64,000 bases of DNA from Pseudoflavonifractor sp. AF19-9AC (GTDB lineage: Bacteria > Bacillota > Clostridia > Oscillospirales > Oscillospiraceae): NCBI RefSeq assembly GCF_003478995.1, contig NZ_QUGI01000004.1:1-64000 (forward strand). Direction: 5' to 3'. Below the pieces are notes generated by a model, which saw only the letters and a list, made by a program, of their open reading frames with translations, did no database searches and had not been told where the DNA came from. The translations under genes and the position numbers were made by a program. This document shows, one piece after another, positions 36,852-45,055 of this stretch (positions are counted from its first letter, which is position 1; each line of letters opens with the position of its first letter).

Positions 36852-38240
36852 ATGCTGACCTATGCGATGAGCGGTCGGGGAAACCTGACACTATATGCGT
36901 ACTTGTACAAATGCATCAAAGAGGATATCCTGGAGGGGCGGATTCAGGCGGGGGAGCGGCTTCCGTCCAAGCGGACGCTGGCGGAGCATCTGCAGGTCTC
37001 GGTGGCAACGGTGGAAACCGCCTACGCGCAGCTGGCCGCGGAGGGATATTTGGATGCCAGGGAGAAGCGAGGGTATTTTGTGAACCCGGTGGAGGTCCGC
37101 CGGGCGGCGGCTGAGGCCCCCGAACCGGCAGAGGGGCACCATCAGGAGCAGAATTGGTTGCTGGACCTGAAGGGCAGCGGCAGCGGAACGGAGGGATTCC
37201 CGTTCTCCGTCTGGGCACGGCTGATGCGGCGGGTTTTGACGGAAGAAGGGAAGCAGCTGCTGCAGGCGACGCCTCACAACGGGGCCCTGTGCCTGCGGCG
37301 GGCCATTCAGCGCCATTTGTATCAATTTCGAGGGATCTCTGTCTCTCCGGACCAGATTGTGGTAGGGGCGGGGACGGAGTATCTCTATAACCTGGTGGTG
37401 CAGCTGCTGGGGCGGGAGCGGTGCTACGGGGTGGAGGACCCGGGCTACTCCAAGGCGGCAAGGATTTATCAGCTCAACGGAGCAGGGGTGGAGCCTATCC
37501 GGGTGGACGCCCAGGGACTGGTCCCGAAGCTGGTGGAGCAGTCGGGGGTACAGGTCATTCACAGCTCGCCAAACCACCAGTTCCCCACAGGTTCCGTCAT
37601 GCCCATTGCCCGGCGTCAAAGCCTGCTGCGATGGGCGGCGCAGGAGGAGGGACGGTATCTCATTGAGGATGACTATGACAGTGAATTTCGCTTTACAGGC
37701 CTTCCCATTCAGACGCTGAAGAGCATTGATACCATGGAACGCGTGCTCTATCTGAACACCTTTTCCCGCACGCTGGCGCCATCGTTTCGTATCAGCTATA
37801 TGGTGCTGCCCGCTCCGCTGCTGAAGGAGTATCGGCAGCGCCTGGGGTTTTATTCCTGTACTGTTCCGGCCATTGAGCAGTACACATTGGCCAAATTCCT
37901 GGATGAGGGACACTTTGAATCCCACGTAAACCGAATGCGCGTGTACTATCGGGAGCAGCGGGACGCGGTGCTGGCGGCCCTGCGGAGCAGCGCGCTGGGC
38001 AGCCGCTGCCAGGTGCTGAGAGAAGAGGCAGGCCTTCATTTTCTGCTCCGACTGGACACAGAGCGGGGGGATCGGGAGCTGGCAGAGCAGTGTGAGAAGC
38101 TGGGAATCCGGCTGTCCTTCCTCAGCGACTATCAGCTTGAGCTGGGGTCTGCGCCCAGTCATATGCTGGTACTCCATTACCCGAGTATATCCGTAGAGCA
38201 GCTGTCTCAGGCGCTGGAACTGCTGGCGGGCTGCATATAA
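36852..38240 (+). CDS. MocR/PdxR-type GntR regulator with aminotransferase domain
   Basis: This is a 462-residue protein. The N-terminal GntR winged helix (RIQAGERLPSKRTLAEHLQV, VSVATVETAYAQLAAEGYL) is joined to a fold-type I aminotransferase-like domain with SPNHQFPTGSVMP, EDDYDSEFRF and the PLP-lysine equivalent region LNTFSRTLAPSFRISYMV. In the last motif the usual SKTL Lys is replaced by Arg (SRTL). That would stop internal aldimine formation, so PLP may only be bound non-covalently. It should control the divergent transporter gene in response to vitamin B6. Confidence 0.85.
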   Translation: MLTYAMSGRGNLTLYAYLYKCIKEDILEGRIQAGERLPSKRTLAEHLQVSVATVETAYAQLAAEGYLDAREKRGYFVNPVEVRRAAAEAPEPAEGHHQEQNWLLDLKGSGSGTEGFPFSVWARLMRRVLTEEGKQLLQATPHNGALCLRRAIQRHLYQFRGISVSPDQIVVGAGTEYLYNLVVQLLGRERCYGVEDPGYSKAARIYQLNGAGVEPIRVDAQGLVPKLVEQSGVQVIHSSPNHQFPTGSVMPIARRQSLLRWAAQEEGRYLIEDDYDSEFRFTGLPIQTLKSIDTMERVLYLNTFSRTLAPSFRISYMVLPAPLLKEYRQRLGFYSCTVPAIEQYTLAKFLDEGHFESHVNRMRVYYREQRDAVLAALRSSALGSRCQVLREEAGLHFLLRLDTERGDRELAEQCEKLGIRLSFLSDYQLELGSAPSHMLVLHYPSISVEQLSQALELLAGCI

Positions 38241-38241
38241 G

Positions 38242-38282
38242 AAGAGGGAGGAGGGACCCATGTCGGGTTCCTCCTCCCTCTT
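38242..38282. terminator. Terminator between PdxR-like and flavin-barrel genes
   Basis: AAGAGGGAGGAGG and CCTCCTCCCTCTT form a long stem (38242-38282) with one G-T pair, between convergent genes. Confidence 0.85.
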
Positions 38283-38293
38283 GTTGGGTAATC

Positions 38294-38773
38294 TCAATCG
38301 TGAAGCTTGGCCTTAGCTGTAATTTCCTCCATATCGATACGCCAAACACCGGTGGCGGCCAGACTGCCGGCCATCGCCCGCTCAAAATTATCCCCGGTCA
38401 TACCCTCGGGCGTCATTTTCGTGCACAGGGCCCGCAGTGCTTCCAGCTTTTCGTCCTCCTCCAGCACTTCAACGGCGGTGCCGGTCACCATGGCGGACTG
38501 GAAATAATCGGTGTACATATTTTTCTCTGCCACGTAGGCAGGTTCACTGGCACCCACAAAGGTGACACACACTCTGGGATTGCGGCGCAGCAGGTCCAGC
38601 TTGCGGCCCGCCTTGGCGCAGTGAAAGTAGAGCCGGTTGTCTACCCGCACCAGGGAAAGGGGCAGGCAGTAGGGGGTATTCTCTCCGGTGGAGATGGAGA
38701 CCACGCCGTAGGTGCAGCGATCCATCAGCTCCAGGGCAAATTCCCGGCTCTGGGCCCGGTCGGAACGTCTCAC
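38294..38773 (-). CDS. Pyridoxamine 5'-phosphate oxidase-like flavin-barrel protein
   Basis: This 159-residue protein is of the FMN-binding split-barrel family (NimA/PNPOx-like). It starts MRRSDRAQ with the strand CTYGVVSISTGENTPYCLPL, then LYFHCAKAGRKLDLLRRNPR and VCVTFVG, the typical FMN site. Family members are small reductases or, as in NimA, nitroimidazole reductases; true PdxH activity is doubtful for this short form. It is co-translated with the DUF4364 gene (four-base overlap) and lies next to a B6-type transporter and regulator. Confidence 0.8.
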   Translation of the reverse strand: MRRSDRAQSREFALELMDRCTYGVVSISTGENTPYCLPLSLVRVDNRLYFHCAKAGRKLDLLRRNPRVCVTFVGASEPAYVAEKNMYTDYFQSAMVTGTAVEVLEEDEKLEALRALCTKMTPEGMTGDNFERAMAGSLAATGVWRIDMEEITAKAKLHD

Positions 38774-39318
38774 TTCAAGTCCTCCTTTGCTTTGGAAGGT
38801 GTTTGAGATTGGAGCAGGGCAATGACGCCGTGGTAGACACTGGCCGGATCTGCCCGGAAGGTCTCCGCCATGGAAAGGGCCATGGCCCGGTCAGGAACCA
38901 AAAGGCTGAGGTTCAGCAGGGGGCTGGCCGAGTCGCTGAAGTGCAGGGTGAGGGTACAGGTGCCGTCCTCCCGGTCCTGGACAAAGGACTGGACCTGGGC
39001 CTCACGGCGCAGGGCGTCATTGGCCTTGACCAGGTTTTCATCGCAGTGCATGCGCACGGAGTAGGGGAGACTGCTCTGGCAGATCTCACTGTTTCGCTTG
39101 CCCTTTTCCGTGATGGAGTAGCGCTCGCCATCCTTGGCCAGCTGCCCGGTGGCCACCATGTGATCCACCGCCTGCGTCAGAGAAAAATAATCCACGCCCG
39201 CATCACAAAGCGCCAGTTCCAGCAGTTGGGGGAAGGTAACCGGCTGGGCAACCCGGGCCATAATATAAAGGACCAGCAGCTTCAGGTCCAGTTCATTTTG
39301 AATAAAGCCGACGGACAT
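38770..39318 (-). CDS. DUF4364 family protein
   Basis: This is a 182-residue protein with an N-terminal winged helix: LDLKLLVLYIMARVAQPVTF, then YFSLTQAVDHMVATGQLAKD and YSITEKGKRNSE. This is the DUF4364 architecture, widespread in Clostridia and of unknown function; the DNA-binding half suggests a regulator. The C-terminal half is beta-rich (TCTLTLHFSDSASPLLNLSL). Its stop overlaps the start of the flavin-barrel gene (ATGA), so the two form an operon. Confidence 0.85.
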   Translation of the reverse strand: MSVGFIQNELDLKLLVLYIMARVAQPVTFPQLLELALCDAGVDYFSLTQAVDHMVATGQLAKDGERYSITEKGKRNSEICQSSLPYSVRMHCDENLVKANDALRREAQVQSFVQDREDGTCTLTLHFSDSASPLLNLSLLVPDRAMALSMAETFRADPASVYHGVIALLQSQTPSKAKEDLK

Positions 39319-39441
39319 AAGGTCCTCCTTTCATGTTAGGGAAAACAGGTTGTGAGGCGCAGGACAGAATGACCTCAACAGAGGATATTATAGCCAGAAA
39401 TTTCGCAAAGAGCAAGAGTGATTGTCAGAAAAGAGCCATGC

Positions 39442-39468
39442 ACCAAACCCGAGGCCGGTCATATGATA
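39442..39468 (+). promoter_or_regulatory. Sigma-K-like promoter of the Cys-rich gene
   Basis: CATATGATA (39460-39468) matches the sigma-K -10 pattern CATAnnnTA exactly, with ACC at 39442-39444 about 16 bases upstream as a -35 box. It lies about 70 bases before the 280-residue gene. This predicts late mother-cell expression. Confidence 0.5.
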
Positions 39469-39537
39469 GGGGTGTAAGCAAACCCAGAGTGGCTTAACAC
39501 GCCGCTCACGTTACCCAAATATTTAGGAGGGAGCCAT

Positions 39538-40380
39538 ATGCCAGAAATGGTCACGCCCGGCCCCGTCTGCAATGCAGAGCGCAGCATCCGGGAGGCCGTG
39601 TGCATACACACCAGTAAAATTTTTGATTCCTGCAAAGACAAGGACTGTATTGAAGACCTGAGAGTCTATCCCACTCGGGGATCTCAGGAGGCCATTGATC
39701 GGGCCACGTCTGTCAAGGCGGGCTGTGCGGAGCTTCTGTACGCGTACATCGATGTGGAGCCGGTGAGCTTTAACCGCGGCTGCTACACTGTGGATGTGCG
39801 ATACTTCTACCGCATTACTGCCGACGCCTTTGTAGGCGCCGCCCGGCCAGTGGAAATCAGCGGTCTTGCCGTGTTTGACAAGCGGGTTGTGCTCTTCGGC
39901 AGCGAGGGAAGCGCCAAGGTCTTTACGTCCACCGGAACCAAGTGTGGTCCCGATCCCCAGGGCCTGCCCGGCACCACCGCGCCCACCGCTGTGGTGGAGG
40001 CGGTGGACCCCATCATTCTCAATCTGAAGCTGGTGGATGTGTGCCAGTGCCATCCCTGCGAGTGCGGCTGTTCGGAGATCCCCTCAGCGGTGGCCGCCTG
40101 CTTCCCCGAGGAACTGATGACCAGTGGAGACGTCCACCGTCTCTATGTGACCCTGGGCCAGTTCTCCATCATTCGGCTGGAGCGGGATACTCAGCTGCTC
40201 ATGCCGGTGTACGACTACTGCATGCCCGAGAAGGAGTGCACCTGCGGCCATGATGACTGCAAGGAAGATCCCTGCGACTTGTTCCGCAAGGTGCAGTTCC
40301 CCGTCAACGAGTTCTTCCCGCCCAACTGCATCGACCGCAAGGATAGCTATCAGGAAGTGCGCTCCGGCTGCTGCCGCTGA
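39538..40380 (+). CDS. Cys-rich conserved protein, possible spore-coat component
   Basis: This 280-residue protein has many Cys in clusters: CIHTSKIFDSCKDKDCIEDL near the start, CQCHPCECGC near residue 170, and ECTCGHDDCKEDPCD near 240, ending in GCCR. There is no signal peptide. I recall this pattern as conserved in Clostridia without an assigned function. The sigma-K-like promoter and the GGAGGG start site suggest late sporulation expression. Disulfide cross-linking would fit a coat protein; this is an inference. Hairpins downstream end the transcript. Confidence 0.7.
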   Translation: MPEMVTPGPVCNAERSIREAVCIHTSKIFDSCKDKDCIEDLRVYPTRGSQEAIDRATSVKAGCAELLYAYIDVEPVSFNRGCYTVDVRYFYRITADAFVGAARPVEISGLAVFDKRVVLFGSEGSAKVFTSTGTKCGPDPQGLPGTTAPTAVVEAVDPIILNLKLVDVCQCHPCECGCSEIPSAVAACFPEELMTSGDVHRLYVTLGQFSIIRLERDTQLLMPVYDYCMPEKECTCGHDDCKEDPCDLFRKVQFPVNEFFPPNCIDRKDSYQEVRSGCCR

Positions 40381-40392
40381 GCGCTCAAATGG

Positions 40393-40482
40393 AACAGGAG
40401 GCTCCCGGAGAGAGAGCCTCCTGTTCAGAAGAGATAATTGCTCCAATGAGGTTTTGAAAGCCGCCTGGAAAGGGCGGCTTTC
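40393..40482 (+). terminator. Two hairpins after the Cys-rich gene
   Basis: AACAGGAGGCTC/GAGCCTCCTGTT (40393-40425) and GAAAGCCGCC/GGCGGCTTTC (40456-40482, then T-rich). The second is the better terminator. Confidence 0.7.
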
Positions 40483-40538
40483 TTTGTGTCCGATTTGGAC
40501 ACATGAGCAGGAGACCTTTGCAGGCTGTGGCATTCCGT

Positions 40539-40572
40539 TAAAAAATGCGGAGGAGCCATTGGCTCCTCCGCA
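40539..40572 (-). terminator. Terminator of the small Cys-rich gene
   Basis: Arms TGCGGAGGAGCC (40546-40557) and GGCTCCTCCGCA (40561-40572). On the minus strand a T run follows. Confidence 0.82.
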
Positions 40573-40619
40573 AGAGGGGAGGGATAAGTAGGGCCCACCT
40601 TCCGGCAGGCCCCGCGGTC

Positions 40620-40847
40620 TTAGCCGCACATCCGGGAAATACACAGAGCGGTGATCTGAGGCGGAAGACTCATGGACATCATGCCGCTGTACACAATCCG
40701 CACCCGATCGTCGCAGGAAAAGCAGCAGGCCTGGTCTGTGTGGACCAGTACCTTCTGCTGTGTGCTGCAGTCGCAAACCATCAGGCTGGAGCTCTGTACA
40801 CACAGGACCACGGCGCACATGCTGGTGGTCATATTGGTGTTCTCCAA
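40620..40847 (-). CDS. Small Cys-rich protein
   Basis: This 75-residue protein starts with TTG, supported by GGAGAGGAGG eight bases upstream. It has eight Cys (for example CDCSTQQKV, QACCFSCDD) and beta-rich spacing, with no signal or membrane segment. I do not recognise it. Promoter-like CATACACT (minus strand, 40871-40878) with CACC 16 bases further upstream mimics a sigma-K/sigma-E site. It therefore resembles the neighbouring Cys-rich gene in both composition and control. Confidence 0.6.
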   Translation of the reverse strand: MENTNMTTSMCAVVLCVQSSSLMVCDCSTQQKVLVHTDQACCFSCDDRVRIVYSGMMSMSLPPQITALCISRMCG

Positions 40848-40870
40848 AGGAATCCCTCCTCTCCAAACTC

Positions 40871-40898
40871 AGTGTATGCTGCATGAGGGAAGAGGGTG
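40871..40898 (-). promoter_or_regulatory. Sigma-E/K-like promoter of the small Cys-rich gene
   Basis: Minus strand CACC (40895-40898), 16-base spacer, CATACACT (40871-40878). The -35/-10 pair closely resembles the one of the 280-residue gene. Confidence 0.45.
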
Positions 40899-40962
40899 CA
40901 AAAAGAGAATGCGTTTCACGGGCCAGGCGGAAAGGTACCTGTTAAGCGTGAAGTGAGAGGAC

Positions 40963-40993
40963 AAAAAGAATGCCGCCTGACCAGGCGACATTC
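40963..40993 (-). terminator. Terminator of the cardiolipin synthase gene
   Basis: Arms GAATGCCGCCTG (40968-40979) and CAGGCGACATTC (40982-40993). On the minus strand five T follow and the imperfect pair becomes G-U. Confidence 0.8.
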
Positions 40994-41011
40994 CCTTTGC
41001 AATTAAAATGG

Positions 41012-42538
41012 TTACATCAGAGGAGCAAAGACGCGGAGAATGCTCCGATAGAGCTGGAGCAAGATGTTAAGGTGCTTGAACCGGCGCAGCGTAATGGGCT
41101 CACATACCCGCAGAGTCTCCTCAAAGTCCCGGCGGATGTCCTGAATGCAGGGGGCCTCGCACATCCAGATGCCGTTTTCAAAGTGGAGGAACAGGCTGCG
41201 GTAATCCAGATTGACAGTGCCCACGGTGGCAAAGCGGTCATCCACCACAAAGTTTTTGGCGTGAATAAAGCCGGGGGTGTACTCATAAATCTGGACGCCG
41301 GCGTTGAGCAGGGGAGGATAGTGGGCGCGGGTCACTTCAAACACATAGCGCTTGTCAGGAATGTGTGGAGTGATGATGCGCACGTCCACACCCGCTTTTG
41401 CTGCGTTACACAGGGCGGTGTTGGTGGCCACGTCAATGACCAGATAGGGAGTGGTGATATAGATATAGTTCCGCGCCTTGGCAATCATGTTGAGGTAGAC
41501 CGCCTGGCCCACGGTTTCATAGTCCAGAGGAGTATCCGTGTAGGGCTGGACATAGCCGGTCCAGGGCCGTACGGGCGCTGCAGGGGGACGGAACCGGTCA
41601 AAGTCCTCGTCCCAGCCGCAGCAGTGGTCCCACATGGTGAGGAACATCACCGTCATGGACCACACCGCGTCCCCCTCCAGGAAAATGGCGCTGTCCTTCC
41701 AGTGGCCGAAGCGCTCCCGCATATTGATATACTCGTCGGCCAGATTGATGCCGCCGGTGAAGCCCACCTTGCCATCAATGATCATCAGCTTGCGGTGGTC
41801 ACGGTTATTCAGGCGCAGGGACATGACGGGTACAAAGCGGTTGAAGACCCGACACTGGATGCCCTTGGCAGTGAGCTGCTCGTCATAGTCACGGGGCAGG
41901 GTGAACATGCAGCCCATATCGTCATAGATTACCCGGACCTCTACACCCTGAGCCGCTTTTTCCTCCAGAATGGCCAGAATACTGTCCCAGAAGGTGCCAG
42001 GCTGGATGATAAAGTACTCCAGGAAAATATAGTGTTCCGCCTTTTTCAGCTCCTCCAGCATCCGGGGGAAGGCGGCGTCGCCCAGTGGGAAGTACTGGGT
42101 CTCCGTGTTGGTGTAGGCGGGGCAGGCGGCGTATTGTTCCAGATAGTGGGCCTGGCCGGCGGCGTCCCCTCCCAGGGGGAAGAGGTCGTCGGCCTTAAAG
42201 TCCTCCCGCAGGGTGAGGGCAGACTTGTCCAGAATGCCTTGCATCCGTTTGCGCAGCCGCCTTGGAATGTGTCCGCCGCCAATGAGCAGATAGAAGATGC
42301 CTCCGAAGACGGGGAAGGGGAGGATCACCAGCAGCCAGGCGATTTTGTAGCCGGGCTCCATCCGGCTTCCCACAATGGCCAGAGCGGCGGCCACGCTGAG
42401 CAGGATGCAGCACCAGTAGAAGGTGTCCATGTGCTCGGAAAAGGTGGCGACCATAAACAGCAGCGTGCCGATCTGGGCCAGCAGAGAAAGTCCCACAAAG
42501 ACGGAGCGGTGGAAGAGAAGGTATAGTAGCTTTTTCAA
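41012..42538 (-). CDS. cls: Cardiolipin synthase
   Basis: This enzyme joins two phosphatidylglycerols to cardiolipin. The 508-residue protein has two N-terminal membrane helices and two HKD motifs: HRKLMIIDGKVGFTGGINL and HAKNFVVDDRFATVGTVNLD. The length is normal for Cls. The start appears to be TTG (MKKLLYLLFHRSV), with AAAGGAG 12 bases upstream, a weak spacing. No neighbour is obviously linked, apart from the phosphodiesterase 31 bases upstream on the same strand. Confidence 0.93.
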   Translation of the reverse strand: MKKLLYLLFHRSVFVGLSLLAQIGTLLFMVATFSEHMDTFYWCCILLSVAAALAIVGSRMEPGYKIAWLLVILPFPVFGGIFYLLIGGGHIPRRLRKRMQGILDKSALTLREDFKADDLFPLGGDAAGQAHYLEQYAACPAYTNTETQYFPLGDAAFPRMLEELKKAEHYIFLEYFIIQPGTFWDSILAILEEKAAQGVEVRVIYDDMGCMFTLPRDYDEQLTAKGIQCRVFNRFVPVMSLRLNNRDHRKLMIIDGKVGFTGGINLADEYINMRERFGHWKDSAIFLEGDAVWSMTVMFLTMWDHCCGWDEDFDRFRPPAAPVRPWTGYVQPYTDTPLDYETVGQAVYLNMIAKARNYIYITTPYLVIDVATNTALCNAAKAGVDVRIITPHIPDKRYVFEVTRAHYPPLLNAGVQIYEYTPGFIHAKNFVVDDRFATVGTVNLDYRSLFLHFENGIWMCEAPCIQDIRRDFEETLRVCEPITLRRFKHLNILLQLYRSILRVFAPLM

Positions 42539-42569
42539 CCGGGATCAGGCTCCTTTCCGGAAGGAATGC

Positions 42570-43037
42570 TCATTCCTGGGGCAGGACGGTGCAGTGAATC
42601 TGCCCGTTTTCCAGCTCAATGAGGCCGTAGCTGGACCGGCTCATCCCCGGGTTCATCACCCACAGCCCATCCTCCAGCTGTTCGCACAGGGCCTTGTGTG
42701 TGTGGCCGAAGAGCAGAATCTGGGCGCCGCAGGCCCGGGCGTCGGCGTAGGCGGCATGGTAGCTCTGTTTGACGCCCCACACATGTCCATGGGAGAGGAG
42801 AATGGAGACGCCCTCCAGCGTAATCTGCTTCTTGAGCGGCTCCATGGTCCAGCCGTCGCAGTTGCCGGGCACCATGCAGAAGGGGAGCTTGGGGTAGGCG
42901 TAGGCTACCTCTTCGGCGTCCTCCATCAGATCGCCCAGATGAATGATCTGTTGGGGCTGTTGGCGCTCAATGGCGTGATACATGCCGGCCAGCGAGCGGT
43001 GAGAGTCGGAAAAAACAAGGATTTTCAAAATTGTCAC
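42570..43037 (-). CDS. YfcE/MJ0936-type metallophosphoesterase
   Basis: This 155-residue phosphoesterase has the calcineurin-like metal site: LVFSDSH, HLGDLMED, VPGNCDG, LSHGH and GHTHKA. Small proteins of this kind hydrolyse phosphodiesters; the natural substrate is unknown. The start is MTILKILVF. It is divergent from the three small genes at 43.1-44.2 kb and may be transcribed together with cls. Confidence 0.88.
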   Translation of the reverse strand: MTILKILVFSDSHRSLAGMYHAIERQQPQQIIHLGDLMEDAEEVAYAYPKLPFCMVPGNCDGWTMEPLKKQITLEGVSILLSHGHVWGVKQSYHAAYADARACGAQILLFGHTHKALCEQLEDGLWVMNPGMSRSSYGLIELENGQIHCTVLPQE

Positions 43038-43090
43038 CTAACCAATCCGTTTGCATATACTGGAGTGAAATCATGTTGGGAGTGATTGCT

Positions 43091-43369
43091 GTGCAGAACA
43101 AGCAGGAACCGGAAAACCCCATGAAGCGGGCCGCCCGGGAGCTCAATCAGAACCGTGACGCCATCACCCGCATGGCCCGGTCCGAGGATGCCCAGAAACT
43201 GATGGAGCTGCTGGGAGAGAGGGGGGGCGTGCAGCAGGCCGCCAAGGCGGCCGCGGCCGGAGACCCCAGTCAGCTGATGGCCATGATGAATCAGCTGATG
43301 CACACCAAGGAGGGGGCCGAGCTGGTGGAACGAATTGAGCACCAGGCAAAGAAGGCGGGGCTGCAGTAA
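43091..43369 (+). CDS. Small conserved-looking protein, unit 1 of 3
   Basis: I choose the GTG at 43091 after GGGAGTG, giving a 92-residue product (MQNKQEPENPMKRAAREL and on). It is helical, with SEDAQKLMELLGERGGVQQA and SQLMAMMNQLMHTKEGAELV resembling short DNA- or protein-binding helices. No family is recognised. The same operon has two further small genes, so it is probably part of one conserved but unnamed Clostridia unit. Confidence 0.6.
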   Translation: MQNKQEPENPMKRAARELNQNRDAITRMARSEDAQKLMELLGERGGVQQAAKAAAAGDPSQLMAMMNQLMHTKEGAELVERIEHQAKKAGLQ

Positions 43370-43404
43370 AAGCGGTTCCGCATGGGACATGACAGGGGGC
43401 GCAC

Positions 43405-43839
43405 ATGGCAGAATTTGAGGAAAAATTAAACTCGATCCTGGGCAATCAGGAGGCCATGGGACAAATTATGGCGCTGGCGCGCTCCCTGTCCGGAGAAGGG
43501 AAGGACACCGCTCCAACGGCTCCGCTCTCTGAGGAGAACAGCGGCGAGGCGGAGGAGGCCGTCACACGGGATGTCTCCGAAACCAGCGCCCAGGGTCCCG
43601 ACCTCACCCAGCTCCTTGGAGAGGTAGACCCAGGTATGCTGCAGATGGGAATGCGCCTGTTCCGGGAGTATCAGAGCACCGACGACCGAAACGCAGCCCT
43701 GCTCCAGGCCCTCCGCCCCTTCCTGAAGGAGGAACGGCGGGCAAAGCTGGACAAAGCGGTTCGTCTGGCCCGTATGACCCGGCTCATCCGGGCAGCGCTG
43801 GGGAGCATCGGGGAAAAGGGGGATGGGGAGGGTGTATAA
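43405..43839 (+). CDS. Small conserved-looking protein, unit 2 of 3
   Basis: This 144-residue acidic-then-basic protein (MAEFEEKLNSILGNQEAMGQ) has a low-complexity Glu/Ser middle and a helical C-terminus (MGMRLFREYQSTDDRNAALL, LKEERRAKLDKAVRLARMTR). There is no membrane segment. The opening, with repeated helix-forming Asn/Gln/Met, is similar in style to the first unit. Function is unknown. Its end overlaps unit 3 by 17 bases, so the two are coupled. Confidence 0.65.
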   Translation: MAEFEEKLNSILGNQEAMGQIMALARSLSGEGKDTAPTAPLSEENSGEAEEAVTRDVSETSAQGPDLTQLLGEVDPGMLQMGMRLFREYQSTDDRNAALLQALRPFLKEERRAKLDKAVRLARMTRLIRAALGSIGEKGDGEGV

Positions 43840-44224
43840 CCGCTATATTCCGGAGGAGACACAATACGTTCCGGCAAACAGCACAGAAAAGAGCGATTTC
43901 TCCGGACCGGGACAAACAGGCGGCGGTCCTCATCCTTCCGCGCCCCACCCAAATGGGATAGGGGGAGGGGGCAGTACAGGTTTTTCCTCTCTGTTTGGAG
44001 GGAAAGAAGGGGTTCTGTCCATGCTCACTGGACAGAGCGGGGGAAAGGGCGTAACCTCTGCCTTAAAATCTCTGAAGCTGGGGGACTGGGACAGCGGGGA
44101 CCTGCTCCTGCTGCTGATCGTCCTGCTGCTGCTCTCCGAGGGGGATGATCTGGAATTGGTCATTGCCCTGGGACTTGCCCTGATGATGGGGCTGGGAGAT
44201 GGAAAGAAGGACTCCGGTACATAA
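43823..44224 (+). CDS. Small protein with one membrane segment, unit 3 of 3
   Basis: This is a 133-residue protein. The N-terminal MGRVYNRYIPEETQYVPANS is followed by a Gly/Pro/Ser-rich linker. Near the C-terminus comes LLLLLIVLLLLSEGDDLELV, then ALGLALMMGLGDGKKD, which form one or two membrane segments. It starts ATG inside the end of unit 2. A role near the membrane is likely; I cannot name the family. A hairpin terminates the operon. Confidence 0.65.
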   Translation: MGRVYNRYIPEETQYVPANSTEKSDFSGPGQTGGGPHPSAPHPNGIGGGGSTGFSSLFGGKEGVLSMLTGQSGGKGVTSALKSLKLGDWDSGDLLLLLIVLLLLSEGDDLELVIALGLALMMGLGDGKKDSGT

Positions 44225-44229
44225 AAGCG

Positions 44230-44256
44230 CAGGGAGCGGCAGACGGCCGCTCCCTG
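44230..44256. terminator. Terminator hairpin
   Basis: CAGGGAGCGGC (44230-44240) pairs with GCCGCTCCCTG (44246-44256). It separates the three-gene operon from the convergent membrane-anchored gene. Confidence 0.75.
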
Positions 44257-44270
44257 AAAGACAGAGAAAT

Positions 44271-45023
44271 TTACTTCGGGTCGGTGCCGTCCGGCAAAGC
44301 GAAGGAGGCGTCCGAGGGGCAGGGGCTGGGATTGGAGCCCGTCATGCGGTAGACCAGCTGGCCGTCCTGTTCCTCCTCGGCACTGACCAGCAGGCCGCTG
44401 TCCACCCCCACCCAGTAGCGGGCCAGGTGGCCTTCCTCATAGGTGACTTCCACATAGATGCAGGGAGTGTCGCCCCGCAGGTCATAGCCGGCAGAGGTGA
44501 TATCCTCCTGGTCCAGATCCAGCACTGTCTCATAAGTGGGAATATGCTGAGAGAGATCAGAGGCGTGTCCCTCCGCAGGAATGGAGAGCCACTGGGAGGA
44601 GCCCTCATACCAGTAATAGAGGGTGCCGTCCCTCACCAGATTGTGGCGGACGACCCCAGAGCTCAGCACCAGGCGGGTGTGGGTCCAGCCGCCGTCCGCC
44701 CAGACCTGGACGGGGATGGAGGAGCTGCCCTCGGCCCAGAAGGTCTCAATGGTCAGTTCCCGGTAATAGCTGTCCGAGCGCACCAGGGTTTTTCCAATGA
44801 CATTCTGTACAGTCTCTGGGGTGATGGATACCGTCTGATAGGGGTCAGAGGCAGACTGAGAGCTGGAGGACACATCGCTCCCGACGCCGGAGCTTGCGCC
44901 GCTGGGCAGCTCCACCGAGGGGGTGTTGAGCACGAAAAGGCTCCGTCCGAAGCTGGTGAACATGGCGCCCACAATCAGAACAGTGACAGCTATGGCGATA
45001 AAAAGCCGGTTTTTCGGGTCCAT
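44271..45023 (-). CDS. Membrane-anchored extracytoplasmic protein
   Basis: This is a 250-residue protein. One N-terminal membrane helix (LFIAIAVTVLIVGAMFTSFG) is followed by a Ser/Gly/Val linker and a beta-rich domain with SYYRELTIETFWAEGSSSIP, WADGGWTHTRLVL and TCYVEVTYEEG-like strands near the end. This is reminiscent of LolA/RseB-type lipid or lipoprotein-binding folds, but weakly. I use the ATG at 45023 after GAGGTG. It follows wecB on the same strand and may belong to the wall-polymer genes. Confidence 0.6.
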   Translation of the reverse strand: MDPKNRLFIAIAVTVLIVGAMFTSFGRSLFVLNTPSVELPSGASSGVGSDVSSSSQSASDPYQTVSITPETVQNVIGKTLVRSDSYYRELTIETFWAEGSSSIPVQVWADGGWTHTRLVLSSGVVRHNLVRDGTLYYWYEGSSQWLSIPAEGHASDLSQHIPTYETVLDLDQEDITSAGYDLRGDTPCIYVEVTYEEGHLARYWVGVDSGLLVSAEEEQDGQLVYRMTGSNPSPCPSDASFALPDGTDPK

Positions 45024-45055
45024 GTACACACCTCACAGTCAACCCGGAGAAAAAA

